From positions 1-64,000 of the forward strand of contig NZ_BSFQ01000040.1 in NCBI RefSeq assembly GCF_027922425.1: 64,000 bases of DNA, read 5' to 3'. A program made the translations under genes and the position numbers. This document shows positions 46,138 through 53,117 of this stretch, piece by piece. The stretch is from Pseudonocardia halophobica. GTDB lineage: Bacteria > Actinomycetota > Actinomycetes > Mycobacteriales > Pseudonocardiaceae. Within the stretch, counting starts at the first letter, position 1. Each line of letters begins with the position of its first letter. The notes under the pieces were generated by a model. That model ran no database searches. It saw nothing but the letters and a program-made list of their open reading frames with translations, and was not told where the DNA came from.

Positions 46138-47346
46138 TCATCCTCCAGCTCGGCCGGTCGCCCCGGCCGGGTCTCGGTCGGTGGCCGGGTCCACCGCGTG
46201 GTCCTCCGGGGAGGAGGCCGGCACGGCGGCACCGGTGGCGGGGAGCCGCATGGTGAAGGTCGATCCGGTGCCGGGGCGGCTCCACAGCCGCACCTCGCCA
46301 CCGTGGTTCGCGAGGACGTGCTTGACGATCGCCAGGCCGAGCCCGGTGCCGCCGGTCGCGCGGGAGCGGGCCGGGTCGACCCGGAAGAACCGCTCGAACA
46401 CGCGGACCTGGTGCTCCGGCGCGATGCCGATGCCGCGGTCGGTCACGGCGATCTCGACCCAGCCGTCCTCGAGCCGGCGGGACACCGAGACCGACGCGTC
46501 GGGCGGCGAGTAGGCCACGGCGTTCTCGAGGAGGTTCGACAGGGCCGTGACCAGCAGCGTCCGGTCCCCGGCCACCTCGAGGCCGGAGGGCTCGTCGACG
46601 GTGATCTCGATGCCGGCCGACTCGGCGGAGAGCCGCGAGCGGCCGAGGGCCTCGGCGACGACGTCGTCGACGTCCACGTCCTCGAGGTCGGGCAGCGCCT
46701 CGGCCCCGGTCAGCCGGGACAGCGCGATCAGCTCGGTGACGAGCGCGCCGAGCCGGGTCGACTCGCGCAGGATCTTGCCGGCGAAGCGGTTCACCGACTC
46801 GGGGTCGTCGACCGAGTCGAGCACCGCCTCGGCCAGCAGCCCGACCGCGCCCACCGGCGTCTTCAGCTCGTGGCTCACGTTGGCCACGAAGTCCCGCCGG
46901 GTGGCCTCGAGGCGCACGGCGTCGGACATGTCCGCGGCCTCGACGAGGGTGAACCCGTCGCCCAGGGGCCGCACCACGGCGACAACGGCGGCGGGCTGGC
47001 GGCCGCGCACCTCCAGCGGGGCGAGGTCCACCTCGACGTCGGTCGAGCCCTCGAGCACCTTCTGGCAGGCCGCCCAGGCGCGGGGGTCGGGCCGGCCGGC
47101 CCGGACCACGCCGAGCTCGGCGGACCGCCGGTTGTGCAGGACGACGTCGCCGGTGCCGGAGAGCACGGCGAGCCCGGAGCCGGTCGACCGGAAGACGCGC
47201 TGGAGGAGCTCGGCCAGCGTCGGCACCCGCCGGCCGTCCGGCCGGGGCCGGGCGGGCCGGGCGCGGCGGCGGCCGATCAGGACACCGGCCCACAACCCGG
47301 CGGCGAGGGCGACGGCGACCAGCACGACGGACGCCACTGCGTTCAC
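46138..47346 (-). CDS. senX3: Sensor histidine kinase SenX3
   Basis: 402 residues. An N-terminal helix (VVLVAVALAAGLWAGVLIGRR), a PAS-like sensor region (LLQRVFRSTGSGLAVLSGTGDVVLHN), the dimerisation box FVANVSHELKTPVGAVGLLAEAVLD with the phospho-His, then the ATPase domain (LLVTALSNLLENAVAYSPPDA, VTDRGIGIAPEHQVRVFERFFRVD, GGTGLGLAIVKHVLANHGG). GTG 47346 lies 6 nt after TACGAT, so the message is probably leaderless. Candidate PHO-box repeats lie about 95 nt upstream. Confidence 0.93.
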   Translation of the reverse strand: MNAVASVVLVAVALAAGLWAGVLIGRRRARPARPRPDGRRVPTLAELLQRVFRSTGSGLAVLSGTGDVVLHNRRSAELGVVRAGRPDPRAWAACQKVLEGSTDVEVDLAPLEVRGRQPAAVVAVVRPLGDGFTLVEAADMSDAVRLEATRRDFVANVSHELKTPVGAVGLLAEAVLDSVDDPESVNRFAGKILRESTRLGALVTELIALSRLTGAEALPDLEDVDVDDVVAEALGRSRLSAESAGIEITVDEPSGLEVAGDRTLLVTALSNLLENAVAYSPPDASVSVSRRLEDGWVEIAVTDRGIGIAPEHQVRVFERFFRVDPARSRATGGTGLGLAIVKHVLANHGGEVRLWSRPGTGSTFTMRLPATGAAVPASSPEDHAVDPATDRDPAGATGRAGG

Positions 47347-47358
47347 ACCGGCATCGTA
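47347..47358 (-). promoter_or_regulatory. Leaderless promoter -10 of senX3
   Basis: On the minus strand TACGAT (47353-47358) lies exactly 6 nt before GTG 47346. Confidence 0.5.
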
Positions 47359-47440
47359 GGCGGCCCGACCAGGGCCGACGCCAGCTCCACGGGCCCCGAG
47401 TGAGCCGCCTGACTACCCGGACGAGGAGTTTTCCGCCCCC

Positions 47441-47462
47441 GTTCACGGCCCGTTCACCCCAC
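47441..47462. promoter_or_regulatory. PHO-box-like direct repeat upstream of senX3
   Basis: Two head-to-tail 11-nt units, GTTCACGGCCC (47441-47451) and GTTCACCCCAC (47452-47462), match the GTTCACC-type PHO box of actinobacterial phosphate regulators. The spacing is exactly one helical turn. RegX3 autoregulation is inferred. Confidence 0.55.
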
Positions 47463-47508
47463 GGGGGAGGGACCGGCTCAGCTCCGATGTTCGCTCCGCA
47501 AGCTCCGC

Positions 47509-48243
47509 TCAGCGGCCCTGGTTCGCGACCCCCTGGATGGCCTCCTCGGCCGCCTCCGGGTCGAGGTACTCACCGCCGGGCACCGTGGGCTTCAGGTCGT
47601 CGTCGAGCTCGTAGCGCAGCGGGATGCCGGTGGGGATGTTGAGCCCGGCGATGTCGGTGTCGGAGATGCCGTCGAGCTCCTTGACGAGCGCGCGCAGCGA
47701 GTTGCCGTGCGCGGCGACGAGCACGACCTTGCCCGCGCGCAGGTCGGGCACGATCGCCTCGTCCCAGTACGGCAGCATCCGCGCCACGACGTCGGCGAGG
47801 CACTCGGTCAGCGGGGCCTGGATGCCGGAGTAGCGGGCGTCGCCGTCCTGCGACCACTCCGAGCCCTTGTCGATCGGCGGCGGCGGCACGTCGTAGCTGC
47901 GCCGCCAGACCATGAACTGCTCGTCGCCGAACTCCTCGCGGATCTGCTTCTTGTCCTTGCCCTGCAGCGCGCCGTAGTGGCGCTCGTTGAGCCGCCAGTC
48001 GCGGCGGACCGGGATCCAGTGCCGGTCGGCGACGTCGAGCGCGAGGTTCGCGGTGTTGATCGCCCGGCGCAGCACCGACGTGTGCACGACGTCCGGGAGC
48101 AGGCCCTTCTCCTTCATCAGCTCGCCGCCGCGGCGGGCCTCGGCCTCGCCGACCTCCGAGAGCGGGACGTCGACCCAGCCCGTGAAGAGGTTCCTCAGGT
48201 TCCAGTCGCTCTGACCGTGGCGCAGCAGCACGAGTGTGGGCAT
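47509..48243 (-). CDS. gpmA: 2,3-bisphosphoglycerate-dependent phosphoglycerate mutase
   Basis: 244 residues. LVLLRHGQSDWNLRNLFTGWVDVPLSE carries the phospho-accepting His; TSVLRRAINTA, ERHYGALQGKDK and VLVAAHGNSLRALVKELDG are the other dPGM signatures. It interconverts 3- and 2-phosphoglycerate in glycolysis. ATG 48243. It lies upstream of senX3-regX3 in the same direction, as in mycobacteria. Confidence 0.95.
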   Translation of the reverse strand: MPTLVLLRHGQSDWNLRNLFTGWVDVPLSEVGEAEARRGGELMKEKGLLPDVVHTSVLRRAINTANLALDVADRHWIPVRRDWRLNERHYGALQGKDKKQIREEFGDEQFMVWRRSYDVPPPPIDKGSEWSQDGDARYSGIQAPLTECLADVVARMLPYWDEAIVPDLRAGKVVLVAAHGNSLRALVKELDGISDTDIAGLNIPTGIPLRYELDDDLKPTVPGGEYLDPEAAEEAIQGVANQGR

Positions 48244-48284
48244 GCGCGACAGCTTGCCAAACGGGTGCGGGTCGGCGCTGTCCG

Positions 48285-48788
48285 TCAGGCCTGTCGGTCC
48301 GGGCACACTCCGGGCAACGGCACCGCCTCGGGATCCCGGGTGAGCCGGCCGAGCATCGCGCGGGCGATCTCCTCGAGCTGGGTGACCTGCTCGGGGCTCA
48401 GCGCGTCGAACAGGTTCTCGCGGACCGTCCGGACGTGTCCCGGGGCCGCCGCGCGCAATGCCGCGTACCCCTCCTCGGTGAGGGTGCAGAAGGTGCTGCG
48501 CCGGTCGTCCGGGCAGGGACGGCGGCACACCCATCCCTTCCGCTCCAGCCGGGTCACGGCGTGGCTGAGCCTGCTCTGGCTGCTCTGCGTGGCCGCGGCC
48601 AGCTCGCTCATCCGCAACGTGTGCTCGTGCGCGTCGGAGAGCATCGCGAGGATCAGGTAGTAGGCGTGCGGCATGCCCGACTCGCGTTGCAGCTGCCGGT
48701 CGAGCGCACCGTCGAGCAGCGTGGTGGCCGCGACGTACGCCAGCCACGCCCGCAGCTCGGCGGGTGAGAGCCAGCGGGTGTCGTCCAT
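48285..48788 (-). CDS. MarR family transcriptional regulator
   Basis: 167 residues. The winged helix is seen in LRMSELAAATQSSQSRLSHAVTRLERKGWVCRRPCPDDRRSTFCTLTEEGYAAL, including the DDRR wing. It is divergent from a VOC-family gene, the classic MarR layout. ATG 48788 is chosen because TACGCT lies 7 nt upstream; the in-frame ATG at 48824 would overlap a TGAACATTCA operator-like sequence. It probably represses itself and the VOC gene in the absence of a small ligand. Confidence 0.87.
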   Translation of the reverse strand: MDDTRWLSPAELRAWLAYVAATTLLDGALDRQLQRESGMPHAYYLILAMLSDAHEHTLRMSELAAATQSSQSRLSHAVTRLERKGWVCRRPCPDDRRSTFCTLTEEGYAALRAAAPGHVRTVRENLFDALSPEQVTQLEEIARAMLGRLTRDPEAVPLPGVCPDRQA

Positions 48789-48872
48789 GCGGACGAGCGT
48801 ACGCCGATTCGCTTGAACATTCATCTGTCGGCAGGCTACGGTGTGATTGAAGTTTCACAGAAAGGCAGGCCC
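48789..48872. promoter_or_regulatory. Divergent MarR/VOC control region with paired inverted repeats
   Basis: TGAACATTCA (48814-48823) and TGAAGTTTCA (48848-48857) share the inverted repeat TGAA-N2-TTCA, 34 bp apart. The marR -10 TACGCT is at 48796-48801 (minus strand), the likely VOC -10 TACGGT at 48837-48842. The repeats overlap the -35 or start regions, as expected for an operator. Confidence 0.6.
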
Positions 48873-49373
48873 ATGCCCGTCCAGCGCCTCAACCACGCCG
48901 TGCTCTACGTCCGCGACGTCGACCGTAGCGTCGCCTTCTACACCGAGGCCCTCGGCTTCCGGGTCGTCTCGTCCGTGCCCGGACGGGCGGCGTTCCTGCA
49001 GGCGGAGGGCTCGTCCAACGACCACGACCTCGGCCTGTTCGGGATCGGTGCGACCGCCGGGGACACCACGGCCGGTCACGGCGCCGTCGGCCTCTACCAC
49101 CTGGCGTGGGAGGTCGACACCCTCGCCGAGCTCGACCGGATCCGCGGCGTGCTGCGCGAGCACGGCGCGCTCGTCGGCGCGTCGGACCACGGCAGCACCA
49201 AGGCGCTCTACGCGAAGGACCCGGACGGGCTGGAGTTCGAGGTCAGCTGGCTGGTGCCGGCGGAGCTGCTCGGCCCGGACACCGGGATGCGCACCGGGCC
49301 GCTCGACCTCGAGGGCGAGATCGCGCGCTACGGCGCCGGGACCCGGGGCGGGGTCGGCGTCTCCGTGCCGTGA
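48873..49373 (+). CDS. VOC-family dioxygenase-like protein (glyoxalase fold)
   Basis: 166 residues. LNHAVLYVRDVDRSVAFYTEALGFRVV is the first beta-alpha-beta module with metal His; GLYHLAWEVDTLAELDRIRGVLREHG and KALYAKDPDGLEFEVSWLVP supply the second His and Glu, giving a possible HHE metal site. It resembles catechol-2,3-dioxygenase-type proteins. ATG 48873 follows AAAGGCAGG. The MarR neighbour suggests induction by an aromatic or electrophilic compound. The substrate is unknown. Confidence 0.85.
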   Translation: MPVQRLNHAVLYVRDVDRSVAFYTEALGFRVVSSVPGRAAFLQAEGSSNDHDLGLFGIGATAGDTTAGHGAVGLYHLAWEVDTLAELDRIRGVLREHGALVGASDHGSTKALYAKDPDGLEFEVSWLVPAELLGPDTGMRTGPLDLEGEIARYGAGTRGGVGVSVP

Positions 49374-49388
49374 CGGAGCCGTGACGGG

Positions 49389-50150
49389 TCAGCTCGCCGG
49401 CGCGCCGACGAGGTAGCCGTCCCGGGCGCTGAACTGCGCGGTCAGCGTGAACCGGTCGCCGCGGACGAGCGTGTGCCGCCACTCCACGGCCCGCCCGGCG
49501 GAGCTGCCGAGGCGCTCGATCGCGAGCGCGGCCACCCCGGCGTCGACCCCCAGCAGGCGGCGCTCCTCGGCCGTCGGGACGACCGCGCGGATGTTCTCGC
49601 GGCCGCCCGCGACCCGGATCCCGCAGAGCCGCTCCAGCTCGGGGTAGACGCCCGTGTGGGTGAAGTCGACGTCGAGCAGCGGGGCCGCGACCTCCTCGGG
49701 CAGCCACACCCGGTCGACGGCCAGCGGCTCGCCCTCCGCGAGCCGCAGCCGCTCGAGGTGCACCAGCGGCGTCGACTCCTCCAGCCCGAGCCGCGCCGCG
49801 ACGACCCCGTCCGCCCGGACGTCGAGCGTCCGGACGACGCTGCGCTGCTCGCGGCCGGTCGACTCGACGGCGGAGAAGAGGCTGTAGAGCGAGCCGAGCT
49901 GCTGCTCGATCTCCAACGGCGCGGCCAGCCGCGGTGCCCGGCCCCGCCCGGCCACGACGACGCCCTCCTCGCGCAGCCGCCGCAGCGCCTCGCGCACGGT
50001 GTGCCGGCTGACCCCGTACTCGCCGACGAGGGCGAGCTCGCCGGGGAAGGAGTGGTCGAACTCGTGCGCGTCGAGCCGCGCGCGCAGGTCCGCCAGCAGC
50101 TGGGCCCACAGCGGCTCGGCACCCTTGCGCACCAGGGGGCGCGCGGCCAT
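49389..50150 (-). CDS. GntR family (HutC-type) transcriptional regulator
   Basis: 253 residues. The N-terminal winged helix has LWAQLLADLRARLDAHEF, FPGELALVGEYGVSRHTVREALRRLREEGVVVAGRGRA; the C-terminal UTRA ligand domain has LVHLERLRLAEGEPLAVDRVWLPEEV, GVYPELERLCGIRV and AIERLGSSAGRAVEWRHTLVRGDRFTLTAQFS. Ligands for this class are often sugars or amino acids; none can be named. ATG 50150 follows GGGAGG. It is convergent with the VOC gene and its target genes are not evident. Confidence 0.88.
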   Translation of the reverse strand: MAARPLVRKGAEPLWAQLLADLRARLDAHEFDHSFPGELALVGEYGVSRHTVREALRRLREEGVVVAGRGRAPRLAAPLEIEQQLGSLYSLFSAVESTGREQRSVVRTLDVRADGVVAARLGLEESTPLVHLERLRLAEGEPLAVDRVWLPEEVAAPLLDVDFTHTGVYPELERLCGIRVAGGRENIRAVVPTAEERRLLGVDAGVAALAIERLGSSAGRAVEWRHTLVRGDRFTLTAQFSARDGYLVGAPAS

Positions 50151-50231
50151 CGCGTCCTCCCGGATCGACCGTCGGCGTTCGACCGAGGGTAACCCGCGGG
50201 TGACGGGGCCCGGCCGGGGAGGCAGCCGGTC

Positions 50232-51179
50232 TCACCCCGCTCCGGGGGCGTCCGCGGGCGGCGTCGGCCGGCGGCGGTGCCGGTACACCCGGCGGCCGAG
50301 CAGGACGAGCCCGGCGAGGACGACCACCACCGGCAGCATCGGCACCGCGAACCCGAGCGCGGCCAGCGACACCCGGCCGATCGCCCGCAGCCCCTCCCAG
50401 CCGACGGCGAGGCCGCCGAGGAAGCCCGACGGACCGGGGCCGGCCACCGGCGGGACCGCCAGCAGCGCGACCTCGACGGTCGCCAGCGCCACCTGGTCCT
50501 GCAGCACCGCGAGCCGCCGTTGCAGCGACTCCAGGTCGGCCTCGCGCGCGGCCAGCTCGGACTCGATCGAGACGATCTCACCGATCGTCGTCGCGCGGTC
50601 GAGCAGCGCGCGGACCCGCGCGACGCTCGCCCGTTGCGCCGCGACGCGCCCCTCCAGGTCCGCGACCGGGGCGCTGACGTCCTCGGCCCGGCTCGTGCGG
50701 GAGGTCACGGTCCCGAGACCGGCGAGGCGCTCGGTGACGGCGTCGAGGCGGTCGGCCGGCACGCGCAGGGTGAACCCGGCCGAGCCGCTGCCCGCGCGCT
50801 CGTCGGCCACGAACCCGCCGGCGGCGGCGGCCGCGCGCCGGACCTCGGCGGCCGCGGCCACGGGGTCGCCGACCTGCACGGCCAGCTCGGCGGTGCGGAC
50901 GACGTCGCGTCCCGGGGCGACGTCGGTCAGCGGGGCGGTCCCCGGCGCACCGGCGGCGGCGCCCGCGGAGTCGGCCGGCGGGACCGAGCGAACGGACCCG
51001 GGGGCGGACTCACTGCTCGACGCGGGGCCTCCGTCGGGCGCCACCGCGATCCCGGGCCGGGCCGTGCTCTCCGTCGATCCCGACGCACCGCCGGTCTCCC
51101 GCAGCGCCACGCCCGTCACCACCGACGCGGACGCCAGCACCACCACGCCCGCCGCCACCCAGACCGCCCACCTGCGCAT
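50232..51179 (-). CDS. DUF4349 domain membrane protein
   Basis: 315 residues. An N-terminal membrane anchor or signal helix (VWVAAGVVVLASASVVTGVAL), a Ser/Pro-rich linker, and a DUF4349 domain: VVRTAELAVQVGDPVAAAAEVRRAAAAAGGFVADER, then a coiled coil (LEGRVAAQRASVARVRALLDRATTIGEIVSIESELAAREADLESLQRRLAVLQ), and a C-terminal transmembrane helix (LGFAVPMLPVVVVLAGLVLL) with a basic end. The length is normal. The function is unknown; members are often regulated by cell-envelope stress. ATG 51179. Confidence 0.82.
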   Translation of the reverse strand: MRRWAVWVAAGVVVLASASVVTGVALRETGGASGSTESTARPGIAVAPDGGPASSSESAPGSVRSVPPADSAGAAAGAPGTAPLTDVAPGRDVVRTAELAVQVGDPVAAAAEVRRAAAAAGGFVADERAGSGSAGFTLRVPADRLDAVTERLAGLGTVTSRTSRAEDVSAPVADLEGRVAAQRASVARVRALLDRATTIGEIVSIESELAAREADLESLQRRLAVLQDQVALATVEVALLAVPPVAGPGPSGFLGGLAVGWEGLRAIGRVSLAALGFAVPMLPVVVVLAGLVLLGRRVYRHRRRPTPPADAPGAG

Positions 51180-51264
51180 CTCCCGCCCTCCTCCGTCGTC
51201 GGAAGGAGGACGGACGACAGCCGCGATCCGGTTGCACGCGCCCCTGAGCCGGGCGAGCGGGGCC

Positions 51265-51771
51265 TCAGTCGATGAGGTGCTCGAAGGCCTTGAGGTTGGC
51301 CAGCGACTCGCCCCGCTCCGTCCGCCACGCGTACTCGCGGCGGATGGAGGTGGCGAAGCCGAGCTCGAGGAAGGTGTTGAAGTCGCCGTCGGCGGCCTCG
51401 AGAACCTGGCCGAGGACCCGGTCGAGCTCGTCCGCGCTCACGGCGACGAACGGGATCCGGCCGACCAGGTGGATGTCGCCGACCCGGTCGAGCGCGTAGT
51501 GCACGCCGTAGAGGCGGGCGTTGCGCTGCAGCATGAAGCGGTAGACGCCCTCGTGGTTCTCGTCCGGCTGACGGCAGACGAAGGCCTGCACGAAGACGGT
51601 CTGCTCCCGCACGACCAGCCAGGTCGGGGTGTTGAGCCGGTTCGTGCCCTCCAGCGTGACGAGGTACTGGCCCGCCTCGCGCCGGTGGTACCCGACCTCC
51701 AGCTCGTCGAGCGCCTTCCCGACCGCCGCGTCGATCTCGGCGGGATCCGTCTTCTCCGTCGCTGCGCTCAC
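51265..51771 (-). CDS. YbjN domain protein
   Basis: 168 residues. LDELEVGYHRREAGQYLVTLEGTNRLNTPTWLVVREQTVFVQAFVCRQPD, then GVYRFMLQRNARLYGVHYALDRVGDIHLVGRIPF, is the YbjN/type-III-chaperone-like fold typical of the gene between mshA and gpm in mycobacteria. GTG 51771 overlaps the mshA stop (GTGA), so it is coupled to mshA. The function is unknown; a chaperone-like role has been proposed for the fold. Confidence 0.85.
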   Translation of the reverse strand: MSAATEKTDPAEIDAAVGKALDELEVGYHRREAGQYLVTLEGTNRLNTPTWLVVREQTVFVQAFVCRQPDENHEGVYRFMLQRNARLYGVHYALDRVGDIHLVGRIPFVAVSADELDRVLGQVLEAADGDFNTFLELGFATSIRREYAWRTERGESLANLKAFEHLID

Positions 51772-53087
51772 CCCTCGATGATGCCCGCGACCAGCCGGTC
51801 CCGCAGCCGGGCCCGGTACTCGCGGGTGGCGTCGGCGTAGGTGGCCAGCAGGGCGTCCGTGGTGCGCTCCCAGGAGAACTCCCGGGCGTGCGTCACGGCG
51901 CCGCGGGCGAGCCGCTCGCGGCGGGCGGGGTCGAGCGCGACGGCGGCCAGCGCGGAGGCCCACTGCCCGGCACCGTGGCCGGGGACCAGCAGCCCCGACC
52001 GGCCGTCGGCGACGGCCACCGGCAGGCCCCCGACGTCGGCCGCGACGACCGGGGTCCCGCACGCCTGCGCCTCCAGCGCGACCAGCCCGAACGACTCGTT
52101 GTGGCTCGGCACGGCGATGACGTCGGCGGCCCGGTAGACCCGCCCCAGCGCCGGTCCGGCCTGCGGGGGCAGGAACCGCACGACGTCCGTGATGCCCAGG
52201 TGTGCGGCCAGCTCCTGCAGGGCGGTCGGCTCGGTCAGCCCGCTGCCCGACGGGCCGCCGACGACCAGCACGACCAGCCGCTCGCGCAGCGCGGGGTCGC
52301 GGCGGAGCATCTCGGCGGCGGCCCGGAGCAGCACGTCCGGGGCCTTCAGCGGCTGGATCCGCCCGACGAACCCCAGCACGACGGCGTCGTGCCGCAGCCC
52401 GAGCGCCTCCCGCGCCTCGCACCGGGAGGCGGGGCGGAAGCGGTCGAGGTCGACGCCCGGCGGGATGGCGACCGTACGCAGCGGGTCGGCCTCGCACAGC
52501 TCGACGAGCTGGCGCACCTCGGTGTCGGTGTTCGCGACGAGCCGGTCCGCCTCCGCCACCACCTGGTCCTCGCCGATCACGCGGACCATCGGCTCCGGCT
52601 GGTCGCCCTCCGCGAGCGCGGCGTTCTTGACCCGGGCGAGGGTGTGCGCGGAATGCACCAGCGGCACGCCCCAGCGGTCCCGGGCGAGCCACCCGACCTG
52701 GCCGGAGAGCCAGTAGTGGGAGTGGATCACGCCGTACCAGCCGGGCTCGTGGTGCGCCTCGGTGCGCAGCACGCCGGCGGTGAAGGCGCACAGCTGCCCG
52801 GGCAGGTCGTTCTTGCCGAGGCCCTCGAACGGCCCTGCCGCGATGTGCCGGACGAGCACCCCGGGAGCGAGCTCCGCGACCGGCGGCTGCTCCGACGACG
52901 TGGCCCTGGTGAAGATCTCGACGGGGATGCCGCGCTGCGCCATGCGCGTGGCGGTCTCGGAGATGTAGACATTCATCCCGCCGGCGTCGCCCGTGCCGGG
53001 CTGCTCCAGCGGGGAGGTGTGGACCGAGAGGATGGCGACGCGTCCCCGGACGGGCGGGGGCGTGTGCGAGTCGGCTCGGTTTCTCAC
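51768..53087 (-). CDS. mshA: D-inositol-3-phosphate glycosyltransferase (mycothiol synthesis)
   Basis: 439 residues. GT4 family: VAILSVHTSPLEQPGTGDAGGMNVYISETATRMAQRG is diagnostic of MshA. VIHSHYWLSGQVGWLARDRWG, LVHSAHTLARVKNAALAEGD, LGFVGRIQPLKAPDVLLRAA and PSHNESFGLVALEAQACGTPVVAADVGGLP (E-x7-E) complete the donor site. It transfers GlcNAc to inositol-3-phosphate, the first step of mycothiol. GTG 53087 follows GGAAGAAG. This gene alone places the organism in Actinomycetota. Confidence 0.95.
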   Translation of the reverse strand: MRNRADSHTPPPVRGRVAILSVHTSPLEQPGTGDAGGMNVYISETATRMAQRGIPVEIFTRATSSEQPPVAELAPGVLVRHIAAGPFEGLGKNDLPGQLCAFTAGVLRTEAHHEPGWYGVIHSHYWLSGQVGWLARDRWGVPLVHSAHTLARVKNAALAEGDQPEPMVRVIGEDQVVAEADRLVANTDTEVRQLVELCEADPLRTVAIPPGVDLDRFRPASRCEAREALGLRHDAVVLGFVGRIQPLKAPDVLLRAAAEMLRRDPALRERLVVLVVGGPSGSGLTEPTALQELAAHLGITDVVRFLPPQAGPALGRVYRAADVIAVPSHNESFGLVALEAQACGTPVVAADVGGLPVAVADGRSGLLVPGHGAGQWASALAAVALDPARRERLARGAVTHAREFSWERTTDALLATYADATREYRARLRDRLVAGIIEG

Positions 53088-53117
53088 ATGCTTCTTCCTA
53101 GCACGAGGGCGGGGTGG

